From: Pogonophryne albipinna
Taxonomy: Eukaryota; Chordata; Actinopteri; Perciformes; Artedidraconidae
DNA: 64,000 nucleotides
NCBI GenBank assembly: GCA_028583405.1
Contig: JAPTMU010000159.1
Location: 373,223-437,222, forward strand
Direction of reading: 5' to 3'
Made by a program: the position numbers and the translations under genes. Shown piece after piece: positions 12,701 through 23,879 of this stretch. Under the pieces are notes generated by a model. That model ran no database searches. It was not told where the DNA came from and was given only the letters and a program-made list of their open reading frames with translations. The first letter of the stretch is position 1. Each line of letters opens with the position of its first letter.

Positions 12701-13912
12701 CAATCCCTTCAGACCTTAATCAATCCCTTCAGAATTCCATCAATCCCTTCAGACCTCCATCAATCCCTTCAGACCTCCATCAATCCCTTCAGACCTCCAT
12801 CAATCCCTTCAGAATTACATCAATCCCTTCAGAATTCCATCAATCCCTTCAGACCTCCATCAATCCCTTCAGAACTCCATCAATCCCTTCAGAATTCCAT
12901 CAATCCCTTCAGACCTCCATCAATCCCTTCAGACCTCCATCAATCCCTTCAGAATTCCATCAATCCCTTCAGAATTCCATCAATCCCTTCAGACCTCCAT
13001 CAATCCCTTCAGAACTCCATCAATCCCTTCAGAATTCCATAAATCCCTTCAGACCTCCATCAATCCCTTCAGACCTCCATCAATCCCTTCAGAATTCCAT
13101 CAATCCCTTCAGACCTCCATCAATCCCTTCAGACCTCCATCAATCCCTTCAGAATTCCATCAATCCCTTCAGACTTCCATCAATCCCTTCAGACCTCCAT
13201 CAATCCCTTCAGACTTCCACCAATCCCTTCAGACTTCCATCAATCCCTTCAGAATTCCATCAATCCCTTCAGACCTCCATCAATCCCTTCAGACCTCCAT
13301 CAATCCCTTCAGAATTCCATCAATCCCTTCAGACCTCCATCAATCCCTTCAGACCTCCATCAATCCCTTCAGAGCTCCATCAATCCCTTCAGACCTCCAT
13401 CAATCCCTTCAGACCTCCATCAATCCCTTCAGAATTCCATCAATCCCTTCAGACCTCATCAATCCCTTCAGACCTCCATCAATCCCTTCAGACCTCCATC
13501 AATCCTTTCAGACTTCCATCAATCCCTTCAGAATTCCATCAATCCCTTCAGACTTCCATCAATCCCTTCAGAATTCCATCAATCCCTTCAGACCTCCATC
13601 AATCCCTTCAGACCTCCATCAATCCCTTCAGAATTCCATCAATCCCTTCAGACCTCCATCAATCCCTTCAGACCTCCATCAATCCCTTCAGACTTCCATC
13701 AATCCCTTCAGCATTTCATCAATCCCTTCAGACCTCCATCAATCCCTTCAGACCTCCATCAATCCCTTCAGACCTCCATCAATCCCTTCAGAATTCCATC
13801 AATCCCTTCAGACCTCCATCAATCCCTTCAGAATTCCATCAATCCCTTCAGACCTCCATCAATCCCTTCAGACCTCCATCAATCCCTTCAGACCTCCATA
13901 AATCCCTTCAGA
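9726..13912. repeat. 20-bp tandem satellite, about 209 units
   Basis: Unit CAATCCCTTCAGACCTCCAT repeated over 4.2 kb. The unit length is almost invariant: only one single-base deletion is seen (near 13457). Variation is concentrated at bases 13-16, giving ACCT, AATT, AACT, ACTT and ATCT classes. ATCT and ACTT types dominate the first ~700 bp and AATT types the rest. Blocks of unit types recur, for example starting at 11581 and 12001 (21 units apart). No CpG and strong pyrimidine bias on the plus strand. Confidence 0.98.
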
Positions 13913-14133
13913 AAGAAAACAATGTCTCTCCGAATTGAAATGCTGCCATGTGTCCACAGAAAGAGCAAACCAGGTTCCTCTGACCCGGTGGGGGTCGCTG
14001 TGATTTCTCTCTTAGAGGACATAAACTCAGGGCCAGTGTTTGGGGGTTAACAGGCTAAAGTAACGTGATACAGTAATTAGATTACATTTGACTGTAATGC
14101 AGTAATGTAATGCGTTAATTAATTAAGTCCCTC
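13913..14133. other. Spacer with possible hAT-type MITE end
   Basis: From about 14034 the sequence CAGTGTTTGGGGGTTAAC, followed by TAATTAGATTACATTTGAC, resembles termini of common fish hAT MITEs. No partner terminus was found nearby. Confidence 0.3.
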
Positions 14134-14137
14134 TTAA

Positions 14138-14781
14138 GCTCCTTACAAACAAAGCCGATTTTCGGCGTCGATAGATGTCGGGCCGTCGATGAGCGTCCTG
14201 TCGCCCTACTCAGATTGGTGTGTACTGCACCGTTGTGTCTTTTCGGCCATGCCGACACCTTCCGCTACCGATTCGACATGTTGAATCGGGAGGCTATCGG
14301 TAAAAGGCCGTTTGGCGGTTCAGCTTAGCGAATCAGTGCATGAGAAGCGAAACGGAAGTGAGGGACCCAAACAAACTATTAAGAAGGCATATCTGAGATT
14401 TCATTGAACTCCAGCTCTCGACAGAGGTTCCGGAAAGCCCCATGAGCTTCTCGCTGTAGAGTGAAATGTAACGCACGCTATTTGTTGTTTGTTTATATCA
14501 CACAGTCTGTTCTTCTTCTCTCGGTTATCACGCAGTCTGTCTTCCGGTTGTTGCCTCTTTTGAATGACGAATACACACTACCGCCGCCTGCTGGTAGGGA
14601 GAGTTATTGCCACTCACGCATGCGCAGTTCGTATGTGCAACTTGGCCGTCGGCTGAAGTCTTTGCGGTGTGTTCCAAAGCGAAACAAGGCCAAGACGCAA
14701 GAGACGTGAGGCGACGCGTCCCACGTTCCGTCTTGACGTGTGCTTTGGTGTTCTTTGGTGTCAGTTTGGTGTGTAAGAGGC
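14138..14781. mobile_element. MITE flanked by TTAA
   Basis: About 645 bp with imperfect inverted ends (left GCTCCTTACAAACAAAG, right complement GCCTCTTACACACCAAA). TTAA occurs at both borders (14134-14137, 14783-14786). The interior is GC-rich and contains no transposase. The TTAA target suits piggyBac or Kolobok; Harbinger is not excluded because its TAA/TTA target overlaps this. Confidence 0.6.
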
Positions 14782-15275
14782 TTTAAAGGACAGAGAACAA
14801 AACACTCTGGGTCAATGTGATGATCTTATATCCCCTAATGTAAGTTGTTTTACAATGGTGCCAGTTTTTATGCTTTATAAAAGTTTATTTTAGTTTTCAA
14901 TTCAAGCGTTTTATTATCAGGTGCACGGCAGCTACTGTGTAGTTATGGCAATGCAAAACGTAGGTCCCGAGCTCCTCCAACTCCAACAGTGCAACAAGTT
15001 ATATAAAGGACATAGGACAACAAAATAACAACAATAATAATAATAATAATAATACTAAAATAAAAATAGTGCAAAGGAAACAGAGTAGGATATATTTGAA
15101 TAAAATAGTGCAGCTGAAAGAAACATAATGTAAGGTTAAATATTGTGCAGTGAAATACAATTAAATACCGTTTGATCCAGTGCTAATACATTAAATACAT
15201 TCTAAGGTTTGCATATTTGATTTGTGTTTAACGACAGCTGTATTCGTCTGGTTTGTGACTTTGTTCATGCTGCCT
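14782..15275. other. Low-complexity, LINE-tail-like spacer
   Basis: AT-rich stretch with an ATA run (15030-15055). The phrases GTTTTATTATCAGGTGCACG and AAATAGTGCA look like a degraded minus-strand LINE 3' end, but I cannot define borders. Confidence 0.3.
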
Positions 15276-15350
15276 TCTCGGCCAGGTCGCTGTTGAAAAA
15301 GAGATTTTAATCTCAATGGGACTTTTACCTGGTTAAATAAAGTTTTATAT
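15276..15350 (+). mobile_element. Solo LINE 3' tail
   Basis: Reads GGCCAGGTCGCTGTTGAAAA, AGAGATTTTAATCTCAATGG and CCTGGTTAAATAAAG before an AT run. It is the same 3' end as the LINE at 41405-43680, and only this part is present. Confidence 0.6.
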
Positions 15351-15561
15351 ATATACATTGGTGCTAAGCACCAATTGATCTCGTATCTTGCGTCACTTCA
15401 AGGTCTTCAACTCTCTGCATAACGGGAGGACAGAAAATAAATGGAACGTCCCTTTTTCGCTCGCGCTACACTCAGAGTTCACTGAAGAGGAGACGGAGCA
15501 GTGAAGTGAAGATAAACATTGTCAGCGTTATCGTTCAGAAACATATTGAACACAATACAGG

Positions 15562-15580
15562 TGACGGGGGGGGGGGGGGG
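15562..15580. repeat. Poly-G tract
   Basis: Run of about 18 G on the plus strand, capable of G-quadruplex formation and prone to assembly error. Confidence 0.9.
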
Positions 15581-15697
15581 GCATCAGACAGGAACACTTC
15601 TCAACCAGGACCAGGGTTCTGAGCAAACTCAGTTCAGACAAAGAGCGGGACAGTATTCTCCTAAAGAAGGACTTGTGCTGATGAGGGTGAACTTTAT

Positions 15698-15922
15698 ATT
15701 GTAGTGTAACTACTTCCTTTCAGCAGTGAGTAAAGTAAGGCATCACTACCCCAAAGTGTCTGTAGAGGAATGAGAGGTTTGTAAATCAGGAGGTGAGGAA
15801 GAGCATGTGAGACTAACTGAAGGATAACTCGGATTGCCTCCACATGTAGTTTGGGTGGTGCTCCATAAATATTCCGTATCTGTGACCGCAGTTATGAAAC
15901 ACAGTGAGAGAGATGGCAGGAA
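15698..15922 (-). repeat. Right arm of the 9-kb-spaced inverted repeat
   Basis: Inverted counterpart of 6338-6563. The complement of 15735-15757 reads TTTGGGGTAGTGATGCCTTA, matching 6503-6522 almost exactly. Confidence 0.7.
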
Positions 15923-16349
15923 ATAATGATTGTGGCTGTTTGCTGAAGCTCAGATTTATGATTCATATCTCCACACGTTTCACAATCAATCTTAATGACA
16001 CCAAATAGAGATACATTCATCATTGTAACGACGAGATGCCGTTAGTAGAACTCACGTTGACATGTTGATAGAATCATTGAACTGTATAGGGTATATTGAA
16101 ACAGTATTGGCACATGATTTAAACAACAGACTTTATTAATGTATAAATATGTTTATTGACAATTGATTGAATTGCATTGTTGTGTGGGGGAGTGTCGTGC
16201 GGCGCGGACGCCGGGCTGTTCCTGCTCGCCGTTCGCCTGAGTAAAGAAATGGATACGGTTTAAAATGCACATATTCATACATTGCTAACAGTACAGGTAG
16301 CGAGGATTGTTCATGAAGTAAACGTGAGAAGTAGTGATTGGTTGTGTGA

Positions 16350-16820
16350 TGATTCAACTTACCTCTGTCTGTTCTCTCTCCCAGGGTGTTCGGGCAAAAG
16401 AGTTCCCCCGGGCCCGCACACCTCTAAATATAGTTCCGGGAGGGAAACGCCAAGTGGTAGTCTCCAGGGGGGAGTTCGACATTTTTGCACATAGATATTT
16501 GTATGTAATGTATATTGTCATAGCTTTATTCATGTGTACATTATTGGGAAAGTGGTGGGGAAATATTTAGTAAATGTGTACATAGTTGTAGTAAATCGTT
16601 TGCTTAGATAAAGATAACGGTATGTGCCAGCCAATGAAGATCTGAGGCCTCCTATAAAAGGCAGTCAGTGTTGTTGAGAAGGGGTGGTATACTGTGTGGG
16701 TGGTGGAGGGCAGCCATGTGTGGTCACCGTGGATGGACAAATAAAACAGTTTTCTGTGGAAATACACCACCCTGCCTGCTTCTCCTATTTTTCCTCCATG
16801 GCCGCTCGGGCATTCTAACA
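16350..16820 (+). mobile_element. LTR-like segment of a retrotransposon
   Basis: TATA box TATAAAAG (16653-16660), polyadenylation signal AATAAA (16740-16745) followed by a GT/T-rich run, and an end in CTAACA at 16820, in the order expected of U3-R-U5. Upstream lies a purine-rich CCAGGGGGGAG (16465-16475) that could be a polypurine tract. The preceding open frame ends with a short GVRAKEFPRARTPL stretch that could be a pol tail. The 5' border is unresolved and no second copy lies in the window. Confidence 0.4.
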
Positions 16821-17570
16821 ATCATCCACATTCCTAATGTTCAAAACATGATTTCAAAAGTTACTTTATAGTAATCTCTTTAAAGAGCAACTTGCAGGGT
16901 TTTTAAAAAAATAGATTTATGCTTAACCTTGCCTGAACATTTCAATTAAAAAAGTGAATGCAGGATTTGATATGTTTTCCAAGACATAAGGAATTCAGAG
17001 GGAAAGGAGCCGCTTTGAGCTCTGCAACTAAAAACTGCTTTTTTTAACGTCATACGTCAAACGCGTCATATTACGTCACATGGGGGAGCAACTTTCTCGG
17101 ACTCCTTCTCTGCCCAATCCGCGGTAGCAGTTTGTAGTTGGTTTGTAGCGGTTGTGATTTAGTGAGCTGGTATTTTTTCGGTAATTCTACATTGCATTTC
17201 GCCATTTGTAATCATGGTGAGCTGGAGTTTGTGCAGGTTGCCCTGACTGCAGCCTGTCAGGACATCGAGTCCACAGTTTCCCTCACGGGGAGAGGACCGG
17301 AGCTAGCTTTCGTTCCTGGGTACGTTGTGCATCCACCTCCCTGCAGCACATACTCTCCACAGCTGAAGCCTATCAAACAAAACGTTTATCAGGAAACCGT
17401 ATTACATCCCCTTACGCAAAGAAAATATATTTTCCCATATATTAACTGTCAATATATTGCATTATTTTGTTTTCTGATTTACTGGTTAATTGAAAAGATT
17501 TAATAACGGAAATCTTGCTGTTGGCTACACCAACTGATACTGATTAATAATCAACATGAAAAACATATTT
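16821..17570. other. Unclassified stretch
   Basis: Contains a 121-codon plus frame (17138-17503) starting in GC-rich DNA and ending in AT-rich DNA. It has no recognisable domain. CRE-like TGACGT/TACGTCA motifs cluster at 17049-17080, so it may be a promoter or first-exon relic, or an old DNA transposon. Confidence 0.3.
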
Positions 17571-17574
17571 ATTC

Positions 17575-17760
17575 ATATCTACAAAATATATTGAAGATAT
17601 ATAGAATAATATATTGTGTTAATATATTGCGTTAATATATTACAATATATTGATATATAGAGTAATATATTGTGTTAATATATTGCGTTAATATATTACA
17701 ATATATTGATATATAGAATAATATATTGTGTTAATATATTACAATATATGGGATAATATA
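17575..17760. repeat. AT-rich tandem repeat, about 56-bp unit
   Basis: About 2.6 copies of a unit built from AATATATTGTGTTAATATAT and ATATTGCGTTAATATATTAC. A looser set of TATATATTC-containing repeats follows to about 17960. Confidence 0.8.
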
Positions 17761-18096
17761 TCAGTAATTGCCGCTTTCCATATATTGAGTAATATATGTA
17801 AATATATATAATATATTGGTTGTGTATATATGTGAACATACATGTACTATATATTCACAATTATATGGGGACATGTATGTACTATATATTCAGATTTATA
17901 AAAAAACATGTACATACCATATATTCCGAACAAGAGTGCAATATATGTTCACAATGATGAGGAGAAATGTATGTTCTGATAAAAAAATCTTTAATTTTTT
18001 TATATCAATGTGTAACAGTTAATACAAATACATTTTCACGTCGTAATAATACCGAAAAAAAGCAGTCTGTTATTTAACAATCTTGTTTTGTTGTAC

Positions 18097-21000
18097 TTAA
18101 AACATGAGCTGAACACTCAAAAAACAACACAAAACAAGGTCCGGAACAGGGCCAAAAGAACAGTCTTGTTTAATGTAATTGTCCATCTTGTTCTTTCGCT
18201 TCACCTGGTGCCGTAACTCACAGATTCTCGTGTTAATTGATTTTCTAACGTCCGATGTCTTGATCCCTGGAAAGCGGTTTTTTACAGCATCTGTGGAACA
18301 GAATAATTACAAATAATTAGACTTTCACAAAAGACAGCAGGAATTATAACAATATCCATAATATCTATATTAAAGCATGGGCTGGCTTGGTGAATAATGT
18401 GGGAAAGCAAATAGTGGAAGAATAGGCTTTGTACATTTCCGTCTGAGTGTGGCGCTACTAGAGGAAAGGTCTTGATGTCCCCAAGTTGGCATGGTTCATT
18501 CTTTGGGGTGCATTAATGTGCTAACCATATTTCCTGGCAATTTGCCCAACCGATTGTGAGATATTAAATTTAACAATTTGGCCTTTGATTGGTGCTTCAG
18601 GAAACATCATGAAGTCAGGAAACCCTGATAAATAAAAACTAAACTGGAAACTAATAATGTACTAATAATGATTCAGTTAACCCCATGTTCTTGGCCAATT
18701 CCATAACCTGCATATGACATTGACGGTCACTGCCTCCTAAAACTCTACAAAAATTGGTTTGTAACTATAGCCTGTAATATTTCACTGATTTGGTTTGAGG
18801 TTTTTGTTCTTTAACATTAAGAATAACTATAAAAATAAATAAATGAATAAACAGACAAACAAACTGGAAACCCTGCCACCAGCTCTGATAACATTGGATA
18901 TCTTACCAAGCAAAGCTTGCAGTTTCTTCCCGTCAAGAGCCTGTCGTCGTTCTGCTGTAGGATCGACCTTGTTCAACCCTCCGGTTAGGTTGGACTTCAG
19001 GAGAACATCAACACTGAAGATGCCCATCAGCAGCGTTTGTGCCATCCCATTGGCTGTACTTTGTGCTTTGGCAGTCTCCCAACAATGAGCTGAGACAGTG
19101 GTTTCACCATCATTGCCCAGTGTCACCTTAATTGCAAAAAGGTTTGCAAGGTGTCACAGTTTCACCTTCACACTCAGAGACTTTGAGATCTTTGGTAGGA
19201 TTATTTGAGAGACACTTCGTCATCTCCCCTAGCAAAGTTGGAATTTCTGGAAAATAATTGGAACAAAAAAATGAATGTGCTACAAAATGATACAGGTGGC
19301 AACCACGGTGGCTATATATTGAGAAAAAGGAAGATGGGCGTTAATGTGTGTAGCTTTGTATATTATTCCTTAGCCTCACAAGCCAGATTAATCTTGCAGA
19401 TTTTCACATTGTGAGATACAGGCTTACACCATTTCCCATTCATAACATTCTGGGAAGGAAGGCTTAACACAAAGCAGCAAGCTTGCCAAACTAGAAGGAC
19501 ATTTTCTTGGAAATTGAATTTCTGGCAGCCCCTAATGTAATGGGCATGTTGCTATTGAACATTTAAGGTTACACCTATAGATTTAAGTAATTTGTGGCTC
19601 ATTCAAACTAATTTGATGTTGACAAATCCGATGATGGATACTAGCATGATCACAGGAGACACTCAAAATGTCTAAAAATGTATAAATTAAAACAAGACAT
19701 ATGCAAGCCCACTTATTTTCTAGCAGCTGAATGGGAATCATCACTAGACTGAATCTTGCGCTATGAAATTCAAGATTCATCTGGCAGCAAAGCTATTTCC
19801 TCCTACAACATAAATGTCTTTAGTCTAAAATGAGGAGTCGCTCATTACTCTTTCATCTAAAAGAGGTACTTGCCTTTCACCAGCATGTTGCGCAGTCTGC
19901 TATTTTCCTTCTGCAAAGTCTTGACCTGGCTCTGGAGTTCTCGGATTTGGGTTTTTTCATTACTTGAAGATTCTCCTGGTCTCCGGGTTCCTTGGGCAAG
20001 TTGTTTTTCTTCCGTAATGATTTCTTCCTCAGTCCGTCTCTGAGCTGCAAGTGTGGGCTTTTTCTATAAGGGAAAAAAGTAGATTTTCAGGGTATTACAC
20101 TATTATTATCATTTTAAATAATGTCCTATTATTATAAACACTTAACATACAGTATATTTGAGCTATTTTTAGTTGTGATGTCTGTTTGCTTCCCCTGTCG
20201 CGAATTCTGATCGCTCAGTGATGATACCATAGAATCTGAGGAATCTCAGCTTTAATCGGATATCTTGTATGTGCAGTTACGATAAGTAAGAAGGGTATTT
20301 TTACCTTGAGTTCTGTGCATTAGCATTTTTTTCGCTCAGGGCTCATTTAAATGCTTCTTGTCAGACTTGTGTTTTGTTGGTGTGGTTCATTTCTTCAGTT
20401 AGCTGAGTTTCTAACTGTTAAGTGAGTATGACACTTTAATAGGTTTTTAAATATTAAGAAGCCCTGAGACACAGTTTGGTGAAAAAACTACCCGCCAGAG
20501 CCGGAATAGGGTCCTCTCAGGCTTAACAGGTTAACAAACAATGCACCACGGCACTCTGGAGAAAAGTATAAGGTTGGAGAAGTAGTTATTTAATTTAATC
20601 TGGCTTCGTATGATTAAAAACTAACCGACGCAGTCCTCTATTGATATTGTTGTGAGCGTTTTTTCTGAGAAAATCAGAGACGTAAAACGCTGTGTTGTCA
20701 TAAGAAGGCACGTAAACGGTTACGTCATGACGCAAACGATGACGCAATTATTCACCTTTGAATCTGCATCTGTAACAATGAGTGGACCAAATAAATGAAA
20801 AGTCAACTGAGTGCCGAGTGTGTTTAATGAGGAGTGGATAGCTAAATCTTTTTTCACCGATCTGCTACTGGCCCGGCCGTCAAATGTAAAACTCATAGCG
20901 GCCCCCGAGCAAAACGTTTGCCCACCCCTGGTCTACACACACACCAGGGTTCATACACTTTTTCACTAATGATTTTCAATGACTTCTCCAGGACCTTTAC

Positions 21001-22248
21001 CTAATTTTAAAATTAAAATTATTTAAAATTACTCTTTCTCAGCGGTACCACTGAAAATAGTTTATTTGAACATGGAACAGGAAAATAAGGTCTGCATATG
21101 AAACATGTTGTGCCTATCTAAAACAAATCAACTAGTAGGCTTACTAGCTTCTACAGCTAAAGCCACTAACATCTCTCACCAGCAAAATCACTTTTCATTA
21201 CTATACCATACAGTATTTATTATCATTATAGTATTACTATTTCCGCGATTAGAAATATATAAATTATATTTCATGCAACTTTAGTTACATTTCCATGACT
21301 TTTCCAAAACTTTTGGAAAAATATTGTTTTCCATAACTTTTCCAGGGCCTGGAATTAGCATTTTGAATTTCCATGACTTTTCCAGGTTTTTAATGACTGT
21401 AAGAACCCTGACACACACACCTCACCGTACACACAGAAACCTTTTTCGGAATTTCACAGTCTCCGTCTCCACTGGGAATTATATCCTGCTCTTCATCATC
21501 ATCACCGAACAGGCGTTTGGGTTTCCTGGATCTCTTGTGGTCTTTTGGCGTGTCCGCTTTAAAAAGTTCCCACTCTGCAGTTTTCAGTGTAGACTCTTTT
21601 TCTACATTAATATAGGAAACAAAAATAGCCAAACATCAACGCCATTACAAGCTTTAAAACACTGAATACTTCACATATTGTATTAATAATGTGTCCCATT
21701 ATTGATTATTGAAACATGATGGCGAATTTAGTCAGCTAACAATATCGGTGCACTGCCAGTATGTATGGTTAAGTTAACAAGGCGTTCTGGCTACCTGTCT
21801 TCTTTTCCCCTTAATATCTTAATGTATTTAGACGTTCTTCTTAAAAAACGAATTATGATTTATGGCGGGACAATGCTATGGTTAAGGTCTGGTTAGGTAT
21901 GTGCACAAAAACAAGCTAACGTTACAGCTGGCTATACATTGCTAAATGCTAACAATATTAATTGTACCTTCATAGCATGCTGTCGGAGGAGTTTTCTAAT
22001 GTAAGCTATGCTCATTGTTTAAATTAAAATGAAGAGCTGAACTTGTCTGCTAACTGCAGCACCACTGCATGCTCAACTTGCCATCCATTGACAGGCTTCT
22101 TCGTGTTAGCCATACGACATTCAACAAGATATGACCTGGAAGTATCTGTCTGGTCAAAGTCAATAATCCAGGTTAGTGGTACAATGCTAACCGCATCTCT
22201 GTCTGGTCCCTGAGTCCAGGACACAAGGGCATATCGATAGTTTGACAT
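18097..22248 (-). CDS. BEN-domain protein, six exons, one frameshift
   Basis: BEN domains bind DNA or chromatin proteins and usually act in nuclear repression. Exons (minus): 1, ATG at 22248 to about 22035, MSNYRYALVSWTQG...; 2, 21968-21995; 3, 21441-21601, acidic and lysine-rich; 4, 19874-20063, a coiled coil (QIRELQSQVKTLQKENSRLR); 5, 18907-19246; 6, 18097-18290. Exons 5-6 encode the BEN domain, from VTLGNDGETTVSAHCW through KSNLTGGLNKVDPTAERRQA to NRFPGIKTSDVRKSINTRIC. Predicted length is about 370 residues. All junctions from exon 2 onward have matching phases; exon 4 uses a GC donor (AG|GCAAGT). Two oddities: the exon 1 donor is unclear (a phase-0 GT is needed), and exon 5 carries an extra base near 19130 that creates TAA. 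Intron 4 and intron 3 hold transposon copies. It could be a functional gene with a sequencing error, a young pseudogene, or part of a transposon. Confidence 0.78.
20190..20530. mobile_element. Terminal half of a piggyBac-like element in BEN intron 3
   Basis: Similar to 31700-32070, including ATCTTGTATGTGCAGTTACG and TTAAGAAGCCCTGAGACACA. It ends GGCTTAACAGG followed by TTAA (20531-20534). The other terminus is absent here. Confidence 0.65.
20545..20930. mobile_element. hAT-type terminal fragment
   Basis: The right end, read on the minus strand, starts CAGGGGTGGGCAAACG and continues with GGGGGCCGC and GACGGCCGGGCC. These are typical of hAT (Charlie-like) termini. The left border is not resolved. 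Confidence 0.5.
20945..21410. mobile_element. hAT MITE with 8-bp duplication
   Basis: 466 bp with inverted ends CAGGGTTCATAC and CAGGGTTCTTAC, flanked by ACACACAC on both sides (20937-20944, 21411-21418). No coding capacity. It lies in intron 3 of the BEN gene, just downstream of exon 3. Confidence 0.8.
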
Positions 22249-22479
22249 TTTATCTAGTGAATGACAAGGTGAAAGTTAGCTTCTTCTTCTTCTATGCTGT
22301 GTGAAAGTTAGTTATGAATTTGACGGTCTTTTCACCTCAAGTTCCGGTTGTGTGCACGCAAGATAAGTCCCTCCCACATTGAAGAAGACCTACCAATCAC
22401 ATTCGACTTGTCCGTCAGTCGCGCGCAGTGGCGCACCACCCCCACAGCCGTGCGCAAACTACTATGTCCCAGGGGGAAA
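22249..22479. promoter_or_regulatory. Candidate bidirectional promoter
   Basis: The 231 bp between two divergent start codons. It holds no TATA box in either direction but has CpG-containing stretches (22410-22455) and a CCAATCACA box (22392-22400). Head-to-head spacing under 250 bp suggests shared control; this is inferred. Confidence 0.4.
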
Positions 22480-22861
22480 ATGGACCGACTGAAAAGGAAA
22501 TATATTCTCCCTGGCTCCGATAAAACGGAGATTCCGCCAAGAACAAAACGGTGGAAAAAGAGGTTAGTGTTTTGCTTCATCCTGGCCAACTACTGTTGTT
22601 TGTGTGTTTTACAAATGAATAATGCTCAAATATGTTGAAAGCTGAAAAGCCCCCTAAACTCATCTTTCCTCAGAGAGGAGCCAACACATAGAAATGTCAT
22701 TATGAATAGACAAGCTTTTAGAGGGAAATATTACAATATTTTGGTGTTTGAAAGATACACATTAATTAAAATCAAGCATTCTTGTCATTTTAATCCTTTA
22801 TCACAGGAAAACACTAACAGAGGCCAACGACATTGAGATTCGTAAATCAATCCAGGATCTG
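22480..22861 (+). CDS. First two exons of a divergent gene encoding a basic protein
   Basis: Exon 1 (22480-22562) encodes MDRLKRKYILPGSDKTEIPP followed by a basic RTKRWKKR, ending AG|GTTAGT in phase 2. Exon 2 (22807-22861) follows a pyrimidine-rich acceptor (TTTATCACAG). It continues as KTLTEANDIEIRKSIQDL and ends CTG|GTGAGT in phase 0. The phases join cleanly and both donors are good. I see no certain later exon; a candidate at about 23412-23502 (CGTPGTLPSWGVDDPE) hits a stop. The KR-rich start resembles N-termini of uncharacterised fish transposase-domain proteins, from memory only. It lies head-to-head with the BEN gene. The gene seems truncated by the element cluster from 23.69 kb, or continues beyond it. 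Confidence 0.5.
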
Positions 22862-23689
22862 GTGAGTCATGAACTTGTATAATATCTACATATATGTTTT
22901 TTTTTAGACTTTTTTGGAAGTTTCTTGTGCAGTGTATCTATTCTGTCAACAGGCAGTACACTCTATTATGCTTAAAATAGAGTGGAAAAAAACATCCGAT
23001 ACTCAGTCTTGTATTGTCAGACCCCTCTCCTGCAGCAGAGGTCATTATCAATATCTTGAAATATTTATGATACTTAAACGTTGACAATGCCAAGCTATTG
23101 GATTGGGTGTGATCTTGCATACTCACTTTGTAATATTCCTTTTAGTCTGGAGACAGTATTGAAGATACTGTTTTTTTTGCAAAATGTGTGCACATTACAT
23201 ATAAAGTGTTTTGCACCTAATATGTGGGAACTTCCTTTTAAGCCAAATGACAGTGCTGAGGTCTGGAGCCCCATACTGTAGCTATCATAACTTCAACACA
23301 GTGTCTCATGAGCGTCATCCATGTAGTCATACATCCGGCTACGTACACAGCTACGTAGGGCCTCTGTTGTCATGTGCTACTCTGATATAGAAGTCCAGTA
23401 TTTTCCCAACAGTTATTGTTGTGGGACACCTGGAACACTTCCTTCTTGGGGTGTAGATGACCCCGAGGTGCAAGATCCTCTAGCCATAAGCGACAACTAC
23501 AAGTGATTCAGTGTCCTCAGCTGTTTAGTCTCTCTATTGAAGAATGTTGATTCCCCTCAGCAAACTAGTTAGAACCTCCTACCAGAGGAAGAGTTCTTCA
23601 GAATTGATTTGGCATCTCAACCCAACACAGTCTCACAAAAAACGTGTAATAGCCACGTTGGTCGACAGGGCAAAACGTAGTATATTTAA
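22862..23689. other. Intron-like stretch downstream of the divergent exons
   Basis: AT-rich to 23280, then more balanced. The acceptor-like TTTTCCCAACAG at 23400-23411 precedes an open stretch to 23502. No further exon can be joined with confidence. Confidence 0.3.
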
Positions 23690-23832
23690 GCAATAGCTCA
23701 CGACAGGCCGTGGTATATGCTCATTATATCACAGCTAAGGGGCGTGGTTCGGCCCGACGCGAAGCGGAGGGTCGACAACCCCCTTAGCTGTGATATAATG
23801 AGCATATATCACGGCCTGAAGTGAGCTATTGC
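23690..23832. repeat. Inverted repeat (53-bp arms, 37-nt loop)
   Basis: Arms 23690-23742 and 23780-23832 match at about 50 of 53 positions. The core CTCATTATATCACAGCTAAG is perfect on both sides; the GC-rich loop contains GGCCCGACGCGAAGCGGAGG. A related core recurs at 24885-24905 (CGTGGTATACGCTCAGTATA). It looks like two termini of one transposon family joined head-to-head. Confidence 0.85.
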
Positions 23833-23879
23833 TTTTATAAAACGGTTACCAAGTGTGGCAATATGAAAGAAAAATACAC

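Noticed and set aside
9726..13912. CRISPR-like array
   Set aside because: The 20-bp units are directly adjacent with no unique spacers, and the genome is vertebrate.
16120..16330. Intron-like acceptor (TTCTCTCTCCCAG) before 16385
   Set aside because: A single good acceptor without a matching donor or coding exon is not enough to propose a gene; it was kept only as context of the LTR-like segment.
17138..17503. 121-codon open frame
   Set aside because: Composition changes from GC-rich to AT-rich inside the frame and no domain is visible; more likely part of an old repeat or a promoter region.
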